Shown: piece after piece, positions 1 through 5,755 of the stretch | How positions within the stretch are numbered: the first letter of the stretch is position 1 | Layout of the letters: the number at the start of each line of letters is the position of its first letter | DNA from: an uncultured Rhodospirillaceae bacterium | GTDB taxonomy: Bacteria > Pseudomonadota > Alphaproteobacteria > MPNO01 | Length of the DNA: 8,940 nt | Reading direction: 5' to 3' | Assembly (NCBI GenBank): GCA_937916005.1 | Contig: CALGIA010000321.1 | Coordinates: 1-8,940 of the forward strand | Program-made: the position numbers and the translations under genes | Notes under the pieces: generated by a model | Seen by the model: the letters and a program-made list of their open reading frames with translations, nothing else | Database searches by the model: none | Told to the model about the DNA's origin: nothing

Positions 1-36
1 AATTACTCTTTTCTAAAAAACGATCCTGTAAATTTC

Positions 37-45
37 TGATATTAA
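37..45 (+). promoter_or_regulatory. Weak candidate extended -10 element upstream of the lipoprotein gene
   Basis: A TG dinucleotide at 37-38, one spacer base, and TATTAA at 40-45 (4 of 6 matches to TATAAT) resemble an extended -10 element. No -35 hexamer is visible at the right distance, and the surrounding DNA is AT-rich, so chance matches are likely. If it is real, transcription would start near position 52 and the mRNA would have a leader of about 108 bases that includes the hairpin at 71-102. Confidence 0.2.
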
Positions 46-70
46 TCACCATGTCACTGTCATTAAACTG

Positions 71-102
71 TTCGACCATGCGGATTCAACCGTCTGGTCG
101 AA
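71..102 (+). other. Inverted repeat / hairpin upstream of the lipoprotein gene
   Basis: TTCGACCA at 71-78 is a perfect inverted match to TGGTCGAA at 95-102. Inside it, CGG at 81-83 can pair with CCG at 90-92, with a G-U pair (80/93) extending the inner helix in RNA and a six-base loop ATTCAA. No T-run follows on either strand, so it is not a standard intrinsic terminator. It lies in the AT-rich non-coding stretch 1-159 and could be a leader structure or a dyad operator. Its function is unknown. Confidence 0.45.
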
Positions 103-159
103 AATTTGGAAAATCAGGCGCCATAAACCGAACCCATTAAATTTGAGGGATCCCGACCC

Positions 160-636
160 ATGAATCTTAAAAAAACCGCCCTGCCGGTCATTCTCGTTCT
201 CTCGCTGGCGGCCTGTCAGCAGGGCGAACTCAACAAGCAAACTGGTGGAACCATCATCGGCGCGGGCCTTGGCGCCCTTGTCGGATCGCAAATCGGTTCG
301 GGCGGAGGCCAGTTGGCCGCCGTCGCCGTGGGAACCCTGGCCGGCGCATTTCTCGGTAGCGAAGTGGGCAAATCCCTGGATCGCGCGGATCGTCTCGCCA
401 TGCAGCAAACATCCCAAACCGCATTGGAAACCACGCCGACCCATCAGGTATCAAGCTGGCGAAATCCCGACAGCGGGCACAGCGGCACCGTGGTGCCAAC
501 CCGGACCTACAATACGCCGAGTGGACAGAATTGCCGGGAATACACCCAGACCGTGACGATTGACGGGCGAACCGAAACCGTTCGGGGGACCGCCTGCCGC
601 CAATATGACGGGACCTGGAAAATCGCCAACAACTGA
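160..636 (+). CDS. Glycine-zipper outer-membrane lipoprotein, 17 kDa surface antigen family
   Basis: This is a predicted envelope lipoprotein of 158 residues. Residues 1-19 form a lipoprotein signal peptide: Lys4-Lys5, a hydrophobic core, and lipobox L16-A17-A18-C19. Gln20 follows the acylated Cys, which in the known Lol sorting rule favours the outer membrane. Residues 30-46 form a strict glycine zipper (G30, G34, G38, G42, G46), and residues 58-70 form a second (G58, G62, G66, G70), as in the Rickettsia 17 kDa antigen / glycine zipper 2TM family. The C-terminal domain (about 100-156) has the family's NPDSG, CREY and GTACRQ..G.W blocks, with Cys125 and Cys146 possibly forming a disulfide. 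The start is supported by GAGGGA at 145-150, nine bases before the ATG. Family membership is clear. The exact role is unknown; envelope integrity is an inference from the family. It stands apart from fabI, separated by 135 bases. Confidence 0.9.
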   Translation: MNLKKTALPVILVLSLAACQQGELNKQTGGTIIGAGLGALVGSQIGSGGGQLAAVAVGTLAGAFLGSEVGKSLDRADRLAMQQTSQTALETTPTHQVSSWRNPDSGHSGTVVPTRTYNTPSGQNCREYTQTVTIDGRTETVRGTACRQYDGTWKIANN

Positions 637-688
637 ACCGCGCGCACTTACTATTTTCATCGCCCCATGCTATTCCCGCACAGAGCAT

Positions 689-697
689 TGGTATAAG
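689..697 (+). promoter_or_regulatory. Candidate extended -10 promoter for fabI
   Basis: TG at 689-690, one base, then TATAAG at 692-697 (5 of 6 matches to TATAAT) form a textbook extended -10 arrangement. No good -35 hexamer is seen, which is tolerated with an extended -10. The predicted start near 704 would give a leader of roughly 68 bases before the fabI ATG. The rest of the 637-771 gap holds a short CCGT/ACGG stem (708-711/716-719) of doubtful meaning and the G-rich ribosome binding site just before the gene. Confidence 0.4.
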
Positions 698-771
698 ATG
701 ACGATGGCCGTTCAAACGGGGAGGGCGTCGTACGCGGACTGGTTGCCGCTGTCTGTAATTTCGGGGGGAAC

Positions 772-1584
772 ATGAGCGAAAACGGGCGACTCATGGACGG
801 CAAGCGCGGGCTGATCATGGGCGTTGCAAATGATCGGTCAATCGCGTGGGGCATTGCAAAGCAAGCCGCCGCCCATGGCGCGGAACTGGCATTTACATAT
901 CAGGGCGCGGCGCTGGAAAAACGCGTCCGGCCCCTGGCGGATTCCCTGGGCTCCAAACTGGTGCTCGAATGCGACGTCACCGACGAAACAAGCATGGACA
1001 ATGTTTTCAGCACCCTGGAAGAAAGCTGGGGCGGGCTGGATTTCGTCGTCCATGCCATCGCCTATTCCGATAAGGACGAGTTGAAAGGGCGCTACGTCGA
1101 CACCTCGCCGGCGAACTTTACCATGTCGATGAACATATCCTGCTATTCCTTCACGGCGATCTGCAAGCGCGCCGAACCGTTGATGAAAAACGGCGGCAGC
1201 CTGTTGACCCTGACCTATCTCGGCGGCGAACGGGTGGTGCCCCATTACAACGTCATGGGCGTCGCCAAGGCCGCCCTGGACGCCAGCGTGCGGTACCTGG
1301 CCGTTGATATGGGGGGAAAGAACATTCGCGTGAATGCAATCTCGGCCGGCCCGATCAAGACTCTGGCCGCATCGGGCATCGGTGATTTCAGATATATCCT
1401 CAAATGGAACGAGTACAATGCGCCGCTCAAACGCAACACCACCATCGATGATGTTGGCGGGGCCGGAGTCTATCTACTGTCGGATCTTTCCAGCGGCGTT
1501 ACCGGCGAGATCCATCACGTCGACAGCGGCTACCACGTGGTCGGCATGAAGGCGGTCGACGCGCCCGATATTTCAACCGTCTGA
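772..1584 (+). CDS. fabI: Enoyl-[acyl-carrier-protein] reductase (NADH), FabI
   Basis: FabI reduces trans-2-enoyl-ACP to acyl-ACP, the last step of each fatty acid elongation cycle, in the cytoplasm. The 270 residues match the usual FabI length. The divergent SDR nucleotide-binding segment is at residues 16-30 (G17, then RSIAWGIAK). The FabI-specific catalytic pair is Tyr149 and Tyr159 with Lys166 (Y-x6-K, in HYNVMGVAK), spaced as E. coli Y146/Y156/K163. The strongly conserved NAISAGPIKTLAASGI block follows at 188-203. Ala97 sits at the position of E. coli Gly93, a triclosan-contact site; Staphylococcus aureus FabI also has Ala there, so this alone does not predict resistance. Phe206 and Met162 match the other E. 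coli resistance sites in wild-type form. A G-rich Shine-Dalgarno (GGGG at 763-766) precedes the ATG. aroC starts 19 bases downstream, so cotranscription is likely. Confidence 0.97.
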   Translation: MSENGRLMDGKRGLIMGVANDRSIAWGIAKQAAAHGAELAFTYQGAALEKRVRPLADSLGSKLVLECDVTDETSMDNVFSTLEESWGGLDFVVHAIAYSDKDELKGRYVDTSPANFTMSMNISCYSFTAICKRAEPLMKNGGSLLTLTYLGGERVVPHYNVMGVAKAALDASVRYLAVDMGGKNIRVNAISAGPIKTLAASGIGDFRYILKWNEYNAPLKRNTTIDDVGGAGVYLLSDLSSGVTGEIHHVDSGYHVVGMKAVDAPDISTV

Positions 1585-1603
1585 AACACGGGCTGAACAC
1601 GCC

Positions 1604-2674
1604 ATGTCCGACAATTCATTCGGCACATTATTCCGCGTCACCACCTGGGGCGAAAGCCATGGCCCGGCAATCGGATGCATTGTCGACGGCGTGCCGCCCA
1701 GACTTTCCATTGAAGCGGCTGAAATCCAGCATTGGCTCGACCGCCGCCGGCCCGGCCAGTCCCGCTTCGTGACCCAGCGCCGCGAACCGGACGAAGTCGA
1801 AATTCTGTCCGGCGTGTTCGAGGGCAAAACCACCGGAACGCCGGTCAGCCTGATGATCCGCAACCAGGATGCCCGGTCGAAGGATTACGGCGACATCAAG
1901 GACAAGTTCCGTCCGGGTCACGCCGATTATGCCTATCACGCCAAGTACGGCATCCGGGATTACCGGGGCGGTGGCCGGTCGTCTGCGCGGGAAACCGCCA
2001 GCCGGGTCGCCGCCGGTGGCATCGCCCGCAAGGTGCTGGGCAAGCGCGTGAAAATTCGCGGCGCCCTGATCCAGATCGGCGACCGGAAAATCGACCGCGC
2101 CAGATGGGACTGGAAAACCACGGAGAAAAATCCGTTCTGGTGTCCCGACGCCGCCGCCGCCAAGGAATGGGAAGTCTATCTGGATGAAATCCGCAAGACG
2201 GGTTCATCGGTCGGCGCGGTGATTGAAATCGTCGCCAGCGGCGTGGCCGCCGGTCTCGGCGCGCCCATCTACGGCAAGCTCGATGCGGATCTGGCCTCGG
2301 CCATGATGGGGATCAACGCCGTCAAGGGCGTGGAAATCGGCGCGGGCTTCGGGGCCGCCGAACTGACCGGCGAAGAAAACGCCGACGAAATGCGCATGCG
2401 CGGCGCGAAGCCCGGTTTCCTGTCCAACAATGCCGGCGGCATCCTCGGCGGCATCAGCACCGGCCAGGACATCGTGCTGCGCTTCGTGGTCAAGCCGACC
2501 AGCTCGATCCTGACCCCGCGCCGCACGGTCACCATCAGGGGCAAGAACGCCGACATCGCCACCAAGGGAAGGCACGATCCCTGCGTCGGCATCCGCGCGG
2601 TCCCGGTCGGCGAAGCCATGATGGCCTGCGTGCTGGCCGATCACCTGCTGCGCCACAAGGCGCAGTGCGGCTAG
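1604..2674 (+). CDS. aroC: Chorismate synthase
   Basis: AroC converts 5-enolpyruvylshikimate-3-phosphate to chorismate by anti-1,4-elimination of phosphate, using reduced FMN. This is the seventh and last shikimate-pathway step and supplies aromatic amino acids, folate and quinones. All three family signatures are present: GESHG at residues 16-20 (catalytic His19), RGGGRSSARET at 121-131, and RHDPC...RAVPVGEAM at 323-339. The length of 356 residues is typical of the bacterial monofunctional enzyme, and no flavin reductase domain is fused. The N-terminus FGTLFRVTTWGESHG fixes the start within a few residues of the conserved core, although the Shine-Dalgarno is weak. The gene lies 19 bases after fabI and is probably translated from the same mRNA. 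No truncation or missing motif is seen. Confidence 0.97.
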   Translation: MSDNSFGTLFRVTTWGESHGPAIGCIVDGVPPRLSIEAAEIQHWLDRRRPGQSRFVTQRREPDEVEILSGVFEGKTTGTPVSLMIRNQDARSKDYGDIKDKFRPGHADYAYHAKYGIRDYRGGGRSSARETASRVAAGGIARKVLGKRVKIRGALIQIGDRKIDRARWDWKTTEKNPFWCPDAAAAKEWEVYLDEIRKTGSSVGAVIEIVASGVAAGLGAPIYGKLDADLASAMMGINAVKGVEIGAGFGAAELTGEENADEMRMRGAKPGFLSNNAGGILGGISTGQDIVLRFVVKPTSSILTPRRTVTIRGKNADIATKGRHDPCVGIRAVPVGEAMMACVLADHLLRHKAQCG

Positions 2675-2685
2675 ACATCAGCGCC

Positions 2686-2710
2686 CGGATGGCCTGTAAT
2701 GGGGCATCCG
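2686..2710 (+). other. Hairpin in the aroC-aldolase intergenic gap
   Basis: CGGATG at 2686-2691 pairs perfectly with CATCCG at 2705-2710. Beyond a G-G mismatch, CC (2693-2694) pairs with GG (2702-2703), around a loop of about seven bases. No T-run follows, so it is at best a weak or factor-assisted terminator, or a processing or attenuation structure. It begins 12 bases after the aroC stop and ends 4 bases before a TATAAT. Confidence 0.45.
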
Positions 2711-2714
2711 CGCA

Positions 2715-2720
2715 TATAAT
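2715..2720 (+). promoter_or_regulatory. Candidate -10 box (perfect TATAAT) before the aldolase gene
   Basis: TATAAT at 2715-2720 is an exact match to the sigma-70 -10 consensus in otherwise GC-rich DNA. There is no convincing -35; the best hexamer is CTGTAA at 2694-2699, with a short 15-base spacer. A start near 2727 would leave only about 8 bases before the ATG at 2735 and would cut into the ribosome binding site, which argues against it being the main promoter. Confidence 0.3.
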
Positions 2721-2734
2721 CAGTGAGGACCGTC

Positions 2735-3667
2735 ATGACCTCGAAAAAAATTCAAGGATCCTTCGTCGCTCTGATAACGCCGTTTAATCGAGACGATTCG
2801 GTTGATTTCGAAGGCTTCAGGACGCTGCTGCAATTCCAGGAGGAAAACGGCACCAGCGCCGTCCTGTTCATGGGGTCCACCGGGGAAACATCACTGCTGA
2901 CACCCGAGGAACGCCGCGCCATTGTCACCGAAACGATGAAATTCCACACCGGCGCCATGCCGTTTTTTTACGGCTGCTCGGGCAACAGCACCGAAGCGGC
3001 GATAGAAAATGTCCGTCACGCGGCCGGCGAAGGCGCCGACGGCGCGATTCTCGCGGTGCCGTCCTATATCTGCCCGTCGGAAGAGGATTCGATACGCTAT
3101 TTCCTCGATATCGCCGACGCCAGCGCGATTCCGATCGGCATTTACAACAACCCGCCACGGGTCAAGACCGATCTGTCCGCCAAGGCGGTCCTGAAACTCG
3201 CCGAACATCCCAATATCGTGGTCAACAAGGAATCGACGTCGCGGGTCGCGCAGATATCTCAGCTCTGCGCCGCGCGCCCCGATTTCTCCCTGATGTGCTG
3301 CGATTCGCCCAATCTAGGGCTGGTAATTCCCCTGATGGCGCTGGGCGGCGACGGCACTGCCAATATGTCGGGCAATGTGATCCCGCGCGAAATGGCGGTG
3401 ATCTCGAAACCTTGGGAAAACTATGAAGACGCCGTCAATTGCCGCGAAACCTGGCTCCGCATGCTGCCGATGTTGCATTTCACCTATTCGGCGATCAACC
3501 CGGTGGCGGTGAAATCCCTGATGGGTGCGCTGGGCCTGCCTGCCGGCGGTTTCCGTCGTCCGCTCACCGGGCTAGACGAAGAATCGTTGCAGGTCGGGCT
3601 CGATATCGCACGCGATCTCGGCCTCATGGAATTATACGGGTTCAGCGCGGCGATCGCGGCGGAATAA
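2735..3667 (+). CDS. DapA/NanA-superfamily pyruvate class I aldolase (dihydrodipicolinate synthase-like)
   Basis: This is a 310-residue TIM-barrel lyase that is expected to form a Schiff base with pyruvate. The lysine is Lys165 in NKES. Other family residues are GSTGE at 47-51, Tyr111, and Tyr137 with Arg142 in YNNPPR; the GGDGTANMSGN block is at 204-214. Arg142 matches E. coli DapA Arg138, a marker of 4-hydroxy-tetrahydrodipicolinate synthase (lysine/diaminopimelate pathway). Ser48 replaces DapA Thr44 and looks like the GSTGE of N-acetylneuraminate lyase. The true substrate is therefore uncertain, and it could be a paralogue of the main dapA. I chose ATG 2735 over the in-frame GTG at 2723 because the GTG lies inside the Shine-Dalgarno GTGAGGA, which has a five-base spacer to the ATG. 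The gene has more ATA and CTA codons than aroC. It follows aroC by 60 bases and ends three bases from the convergent stop of the RNA methyltransferase gene. Confidence 0.85.
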   Translation: MTSKKIQGSFVALITPFNRDDSVDFEGFRTLLQFQEENGTSAVLFMGSTGETSLLTPEERRAIVTETMKFHTGAMPFFYGCSGNSTEAAIENVRHAAGEGADGAILAVPSYICPSEEDSIRYFLDIADASAIPIGIYNNPPRVKTDLSAKAVLKLAEHPNIVVNKESTSRVAQISQLCAARPDFSLMCCDSPNLGLVIPLMALGGDGTANMSGNVIPREMAVISKPWENYEDAVNCRETWLRMLPMLHFTYSAINPVAVKSLMGALGLPAGGFRRPLTGLDEESLQVGLDIARDLGLMELYGFSAAIAAE

Positions 3668-3670
3668 TCG

Positions 3671-4993
3671 TCAACGCCGGAACATGGCGGCCAGTTCCAC
3701 ATGCGGCGACCATAAAAACTGGTCGACCGGCGTTACCCGCTCAAGCTGATATCCACCATCGACGAGAACCCGCGCATCGCGCGCGAAACTGGCCGGGTTG
3801 CAGGATACATAGACCAGCGTGGCAATCGCCGAGATCGCCAGTTCACCCACCTGTTCCATCGCCCCCGCGCGCGGCGGGTCGAGAACCAGACCATCCAGAC
3901 CGGCCAGATCGTCAGCCAATAGCGGCCGGTGGCGGAGGTCGCGTTCCCATGCGGTGATTTTCTGATCCAGCCCGGCGCGCAGCGCCGCGCCCGTCAGCGC
4001 ATTTATTTGCGCGGGGTCGGATTCATACGCCTGCACAGTCTTGCCCGATGCGGCCAGGGCGAGGCCGAACGGCCCCCACCCGGCATAGAGATCGGCGACA
4101 GACTGGGAGCCCCGCAGAGCGTCCAGCACAAACCCTTCCAGCGCGGCGGCCCCGTCCTGGGACGGTTGCAGAAACGCGCCCTCCGGCAGATCGACCGTGA
4201 TGCCCGACACCGTCACCTGAACCGCGCGGCGCTGAACAACCGTCTCACCGCCCCAGGCGAGGCGGGCCAGATCAACCTCCTCCGCCCATTGGGCGAGACG
4301 CACCCGTTCCGCCATTTCGAGGGGAGAGATGGTCTCCACCACCACCTCCAACCCGGATCCAGCGAGCGTCACGGAAATTTCCGCTGCTGCGCCGGGGGCC
4401 AGACATTCCTCCAGCACGGCGCGAAGGCGGGGCAGAAGCGCGACAATGCCGGGGCTGGTCACCGGGCATTCGGTGATATCGACCAGATGGTGACTGCCCC
4501 CCTGCTTGAATCCCAGCACCACGCCTTTCTGGGTCGCCTGTGCGCCGAGGCGGACACGGCGGCGAACCCCGGGCGGGATGCGGATCATGTCATCGATCGT
4601 CACGTGAAGCCCGCGCTTGCCCAGGGCGTCGATCACCCGGTCACGCTTCCACGCTTCGTAGTCGCCGTCGCGCACATGCTGCAGGGCGCAGCCGCCGCAA
4701 ATAGCGAAATGGCTGCAGGCGGGCGCGACACGCCCGTCGCCGCCGGACAATCTGTCCACCTTGATAACCGACCCGCCCTTGCCGAGTGTCAGGCGCACCC
4801 GGTCGCCGGGAACCGTATAGGGCACGTGAAGAACGCCATCGTCATCATGCGCAACGCCGTCACCCTGGCTGCCAATCGCGGTAATCTCGGCTTCGATGAT
4901 CCTGATGGGCGCGTTCTTTCCGGAACCCGGCTTGCCCGGCCCCCGCCCGCCACGCCTCTTTTTACGATGCCCGTCCCTGCCCGGGTTCCTCAT
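3671..4993 (-). CDS. RlmD/RumA-like [4Fe-4S] RNA (uracil-C5) methyltransferase
   Basis: This SAM-dependent enzyme should methylate a uridine C5 in rRNA or tRNA. The 440 residues contain: a basic Gly/Arg/Lys-rich N-terminal tail (1-28); a TRAM RNA-binding domain (about 30-82); an iron-sulfur cluster site formed by C93, C99, C102 (C-x5-C-x2-C) and C176; the FLQPSQ motif (274-279); the SAM-binding loop DLYAGWGPFGL (301-311); DPPR (372-375); the catalytic Cys398 in SCNP; and the general-base Glu433 in HVE. All catalytic residues of the TrmA/RlmD family are present. The second Cys often seen in the DLYCG loop is Ala here. TRAM plus the cluster points to RlmD (23S U1939), but TrmA- or RlmC-type specificity cannot be excluded. 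The start ATG overlaps the tlyA stop as ATGA, with no Shine-Dalgarno of its own, implying translational coupling. Confidence 0.92.
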   Translation of the reverse strand: MRNPGRDGHRKKRRGGRGPGKPGSGKNAPIRIIEAEITAIGSQGDGVAHDDDGVLHVPYTVPGDRVRLTLGKGGSVIKVDRLSGGDGRVAPACSHFAICGGCALQHVRDGDYEAWKRDRVIDALGKRGLHVTIDDMIRIPPGVRRRVRLGAQATQKGVVLGFKQGGSHHLVDITECPVTSPGIVALLPRLRAVLEECLAPGAAAEISVTLAGSGLEVVVETISPLEMAERVRLAQWAEEVDLARLAWGGETVVQRRAVQVTVSGITVDLPEGAFLQPSQDGAAALEGFVLDALRGSQSVADLYAGWGPFGLALAASGKTVQAYESDPAQINALTGAALRAGLDQKITAWERDLRHRPLLADDLAGLDGLVLDPPRAGAMEQVGELAISAIATLVYVSCNPASFARDARVLVDGGYQLERVTPVDQFLWSPHVELAAMFRR

Positions 4994-5730
4994 GGGGCGT
5001 ACCGTCCGGCAATCAGGAATTCACGGTTGCCGTCGGCCCCCTTGATCGGGCTGTCGGTGATGCCAATGACCCGCCACCCCGGCAGACCGTCAAGCCAGGC
5101 CGAAATGCGCTGGCGGACTTCATCGTGCAATTCGGGTTCACGCACGATGCCGCCCTTGCCGACGCGCCCCTTACCGACCTCGAACTGGGGCTTGATCAGG
5201 GCGACAAGCCAGGCGCCGGGGGCTGCGAATGTGAGCGGAACGGGCAGAACGGTTTCCAATCCGATAAAGCTGGCGTCACACATGATGAGATCGACGGGTT
5301 CGGGAATATGGTCTTCGGTCAGATGGCGCGCATTCCGGCGTTCGAGCACCACCACCCGATCGTCCTGGCGCAGCTTCCAGGCCAGTTGCCCTCGCCCCAC
5401 ATCGACCGCATAAACTTTGGTCGCGCCGCGCGACAGGGCGACATCGGTAAAGCCGCCGGTGGACGCCCCCACATCAAGGCAGACGAACCCCGAAACATCG
5501 ATCTGGAAATGATCCAGCGCGCGTTCCAGCTTGAGGCCGCCGCGCGACACCCAGGGATGGATTTTTCCGCGAATTTCAATGTCGGCGTCCAGGTCGATGG
5601 GAACACCGGGCTTGTCGAGACGGCGTTCATTACTGAACACGACGCCGGACAATATCAGCGCCTGGGCTTTCGTCTCGGAGTCCACGAGGCCCCGATCGAC
5701 CAACAGCGTATCGAGGCGGGATTTAGCCAC
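4990..5730 (-). CDS. tlyA: TlyA family rRNA (cytidine-2'-O)-methyltransferase
   Basis: TlyA proteins 2'-O-methylate cytidines in 16S and/or 23S rRNA; in mycobacteria this sets capreomycin sensitivity. Older annotations say hemolysin. The 246 residues comprise an S4 RNA-binding domain (about 4-55), the linker PWVSRGGLKL (59-68), and an FtsJ/RrmJ-type methyltransferase domain with SAM loop DVGASTGGFTD (86-96) and YAVDVGRGQL (107-116). The K-D-K-E catalytic tetrad can be placed at Lys67, Asp152 (CDASFI), Lys180 (IKPQFE) and Glu237 (NREF). The start is a GTG; no ATG lies near the N-terminus, and a perfect AGGAGG lies 11 bases upstream. The gene follows dxs by 25 bases and overlaps the next gene by 4. 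This neighbourhood is common in alphaproteobacteria. Which rRNA nucleotide is modified cannot be told from sequence. Confidence 0.93.
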   Translation of the reverse strand: MAKSRLDTLLVDRGLVDSETKAQALILSGVVFSNERRLDKPGVPIDLDADIEIRGKIHPWVSRGGLKLERALDHFQIDVSGFVCLDVGASTGGFTDVALSRGATKVYAVDVGRGQLAWKLRQDDRVVVLERRNARHLTEDHIPEPVDLIMCDASFIGLETVLPVPLTFAAPGAWLVALIKPQFEVGKGRVGKGGIVREPELHDEVRQRISAWLDGLPGWRVIGITDSPIKGADGNREFLIAGRYAP

Positions 5731-5741
5731 CGTCCGCCACG

Positions 5742-5747
5742 CCTCCT
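5742..5747 (-). promoter_or_regulatory. Ribosome binding site of tlyA
   Basis: On the minus strand this reads AGGAGG, the full anti-16S consensus. It sits 11 bases before the GTG at 5728-5730, longer than the usual 5-9, and there is no better in-frame start. It fills most of the 25-base gap after the dxs stop, so tlyA can be initiated independently of dxs translation. Confidence 0.6.
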
Positions 5748-5755
5748 GTTATGAA

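Noticed and set aside
30..145. Three copies of AAATTT (30-35, 102-107, 139-144) in the upstream AT-rich region
   Set aside because: Short self-complementary AT words are expected in AT-rich DNA, and the spacing is irregular.
859..881. FabI Ala97 (bases 1060-1062) at the E. coli Gly93 position as a sign of triclosan resistance
   Set aside because: Alanine is the natural residue in triclosan-sensitive FabI such as that of Staphylococcus aureus, and the other known resistance positions are wild type.
2723..2734. GTG start that would lengthen the aldolase by four residues
   Set aside because: The GTG is part of the GTGAGGA ribosome binding site for the ATG at 2735.
3650..3657. Palindrome GCGATCGC near the end of the aldolase gene
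   Set aside because: It is a single 8-base palindrome in GC-rich coding sequence with no loop, T-run or further copies noticed; chance is sufficient.
3929..5413. 494-codon open frame on the plus strand opposite the RNA methyltransferase and tlyA
   Set aside because: It lies antisense to two clearly recognisable genes, has low-complexity Arg/His/Gly/Pro-rich composition typical of shadow frames in GC-rich DNA, and shows no family motif.
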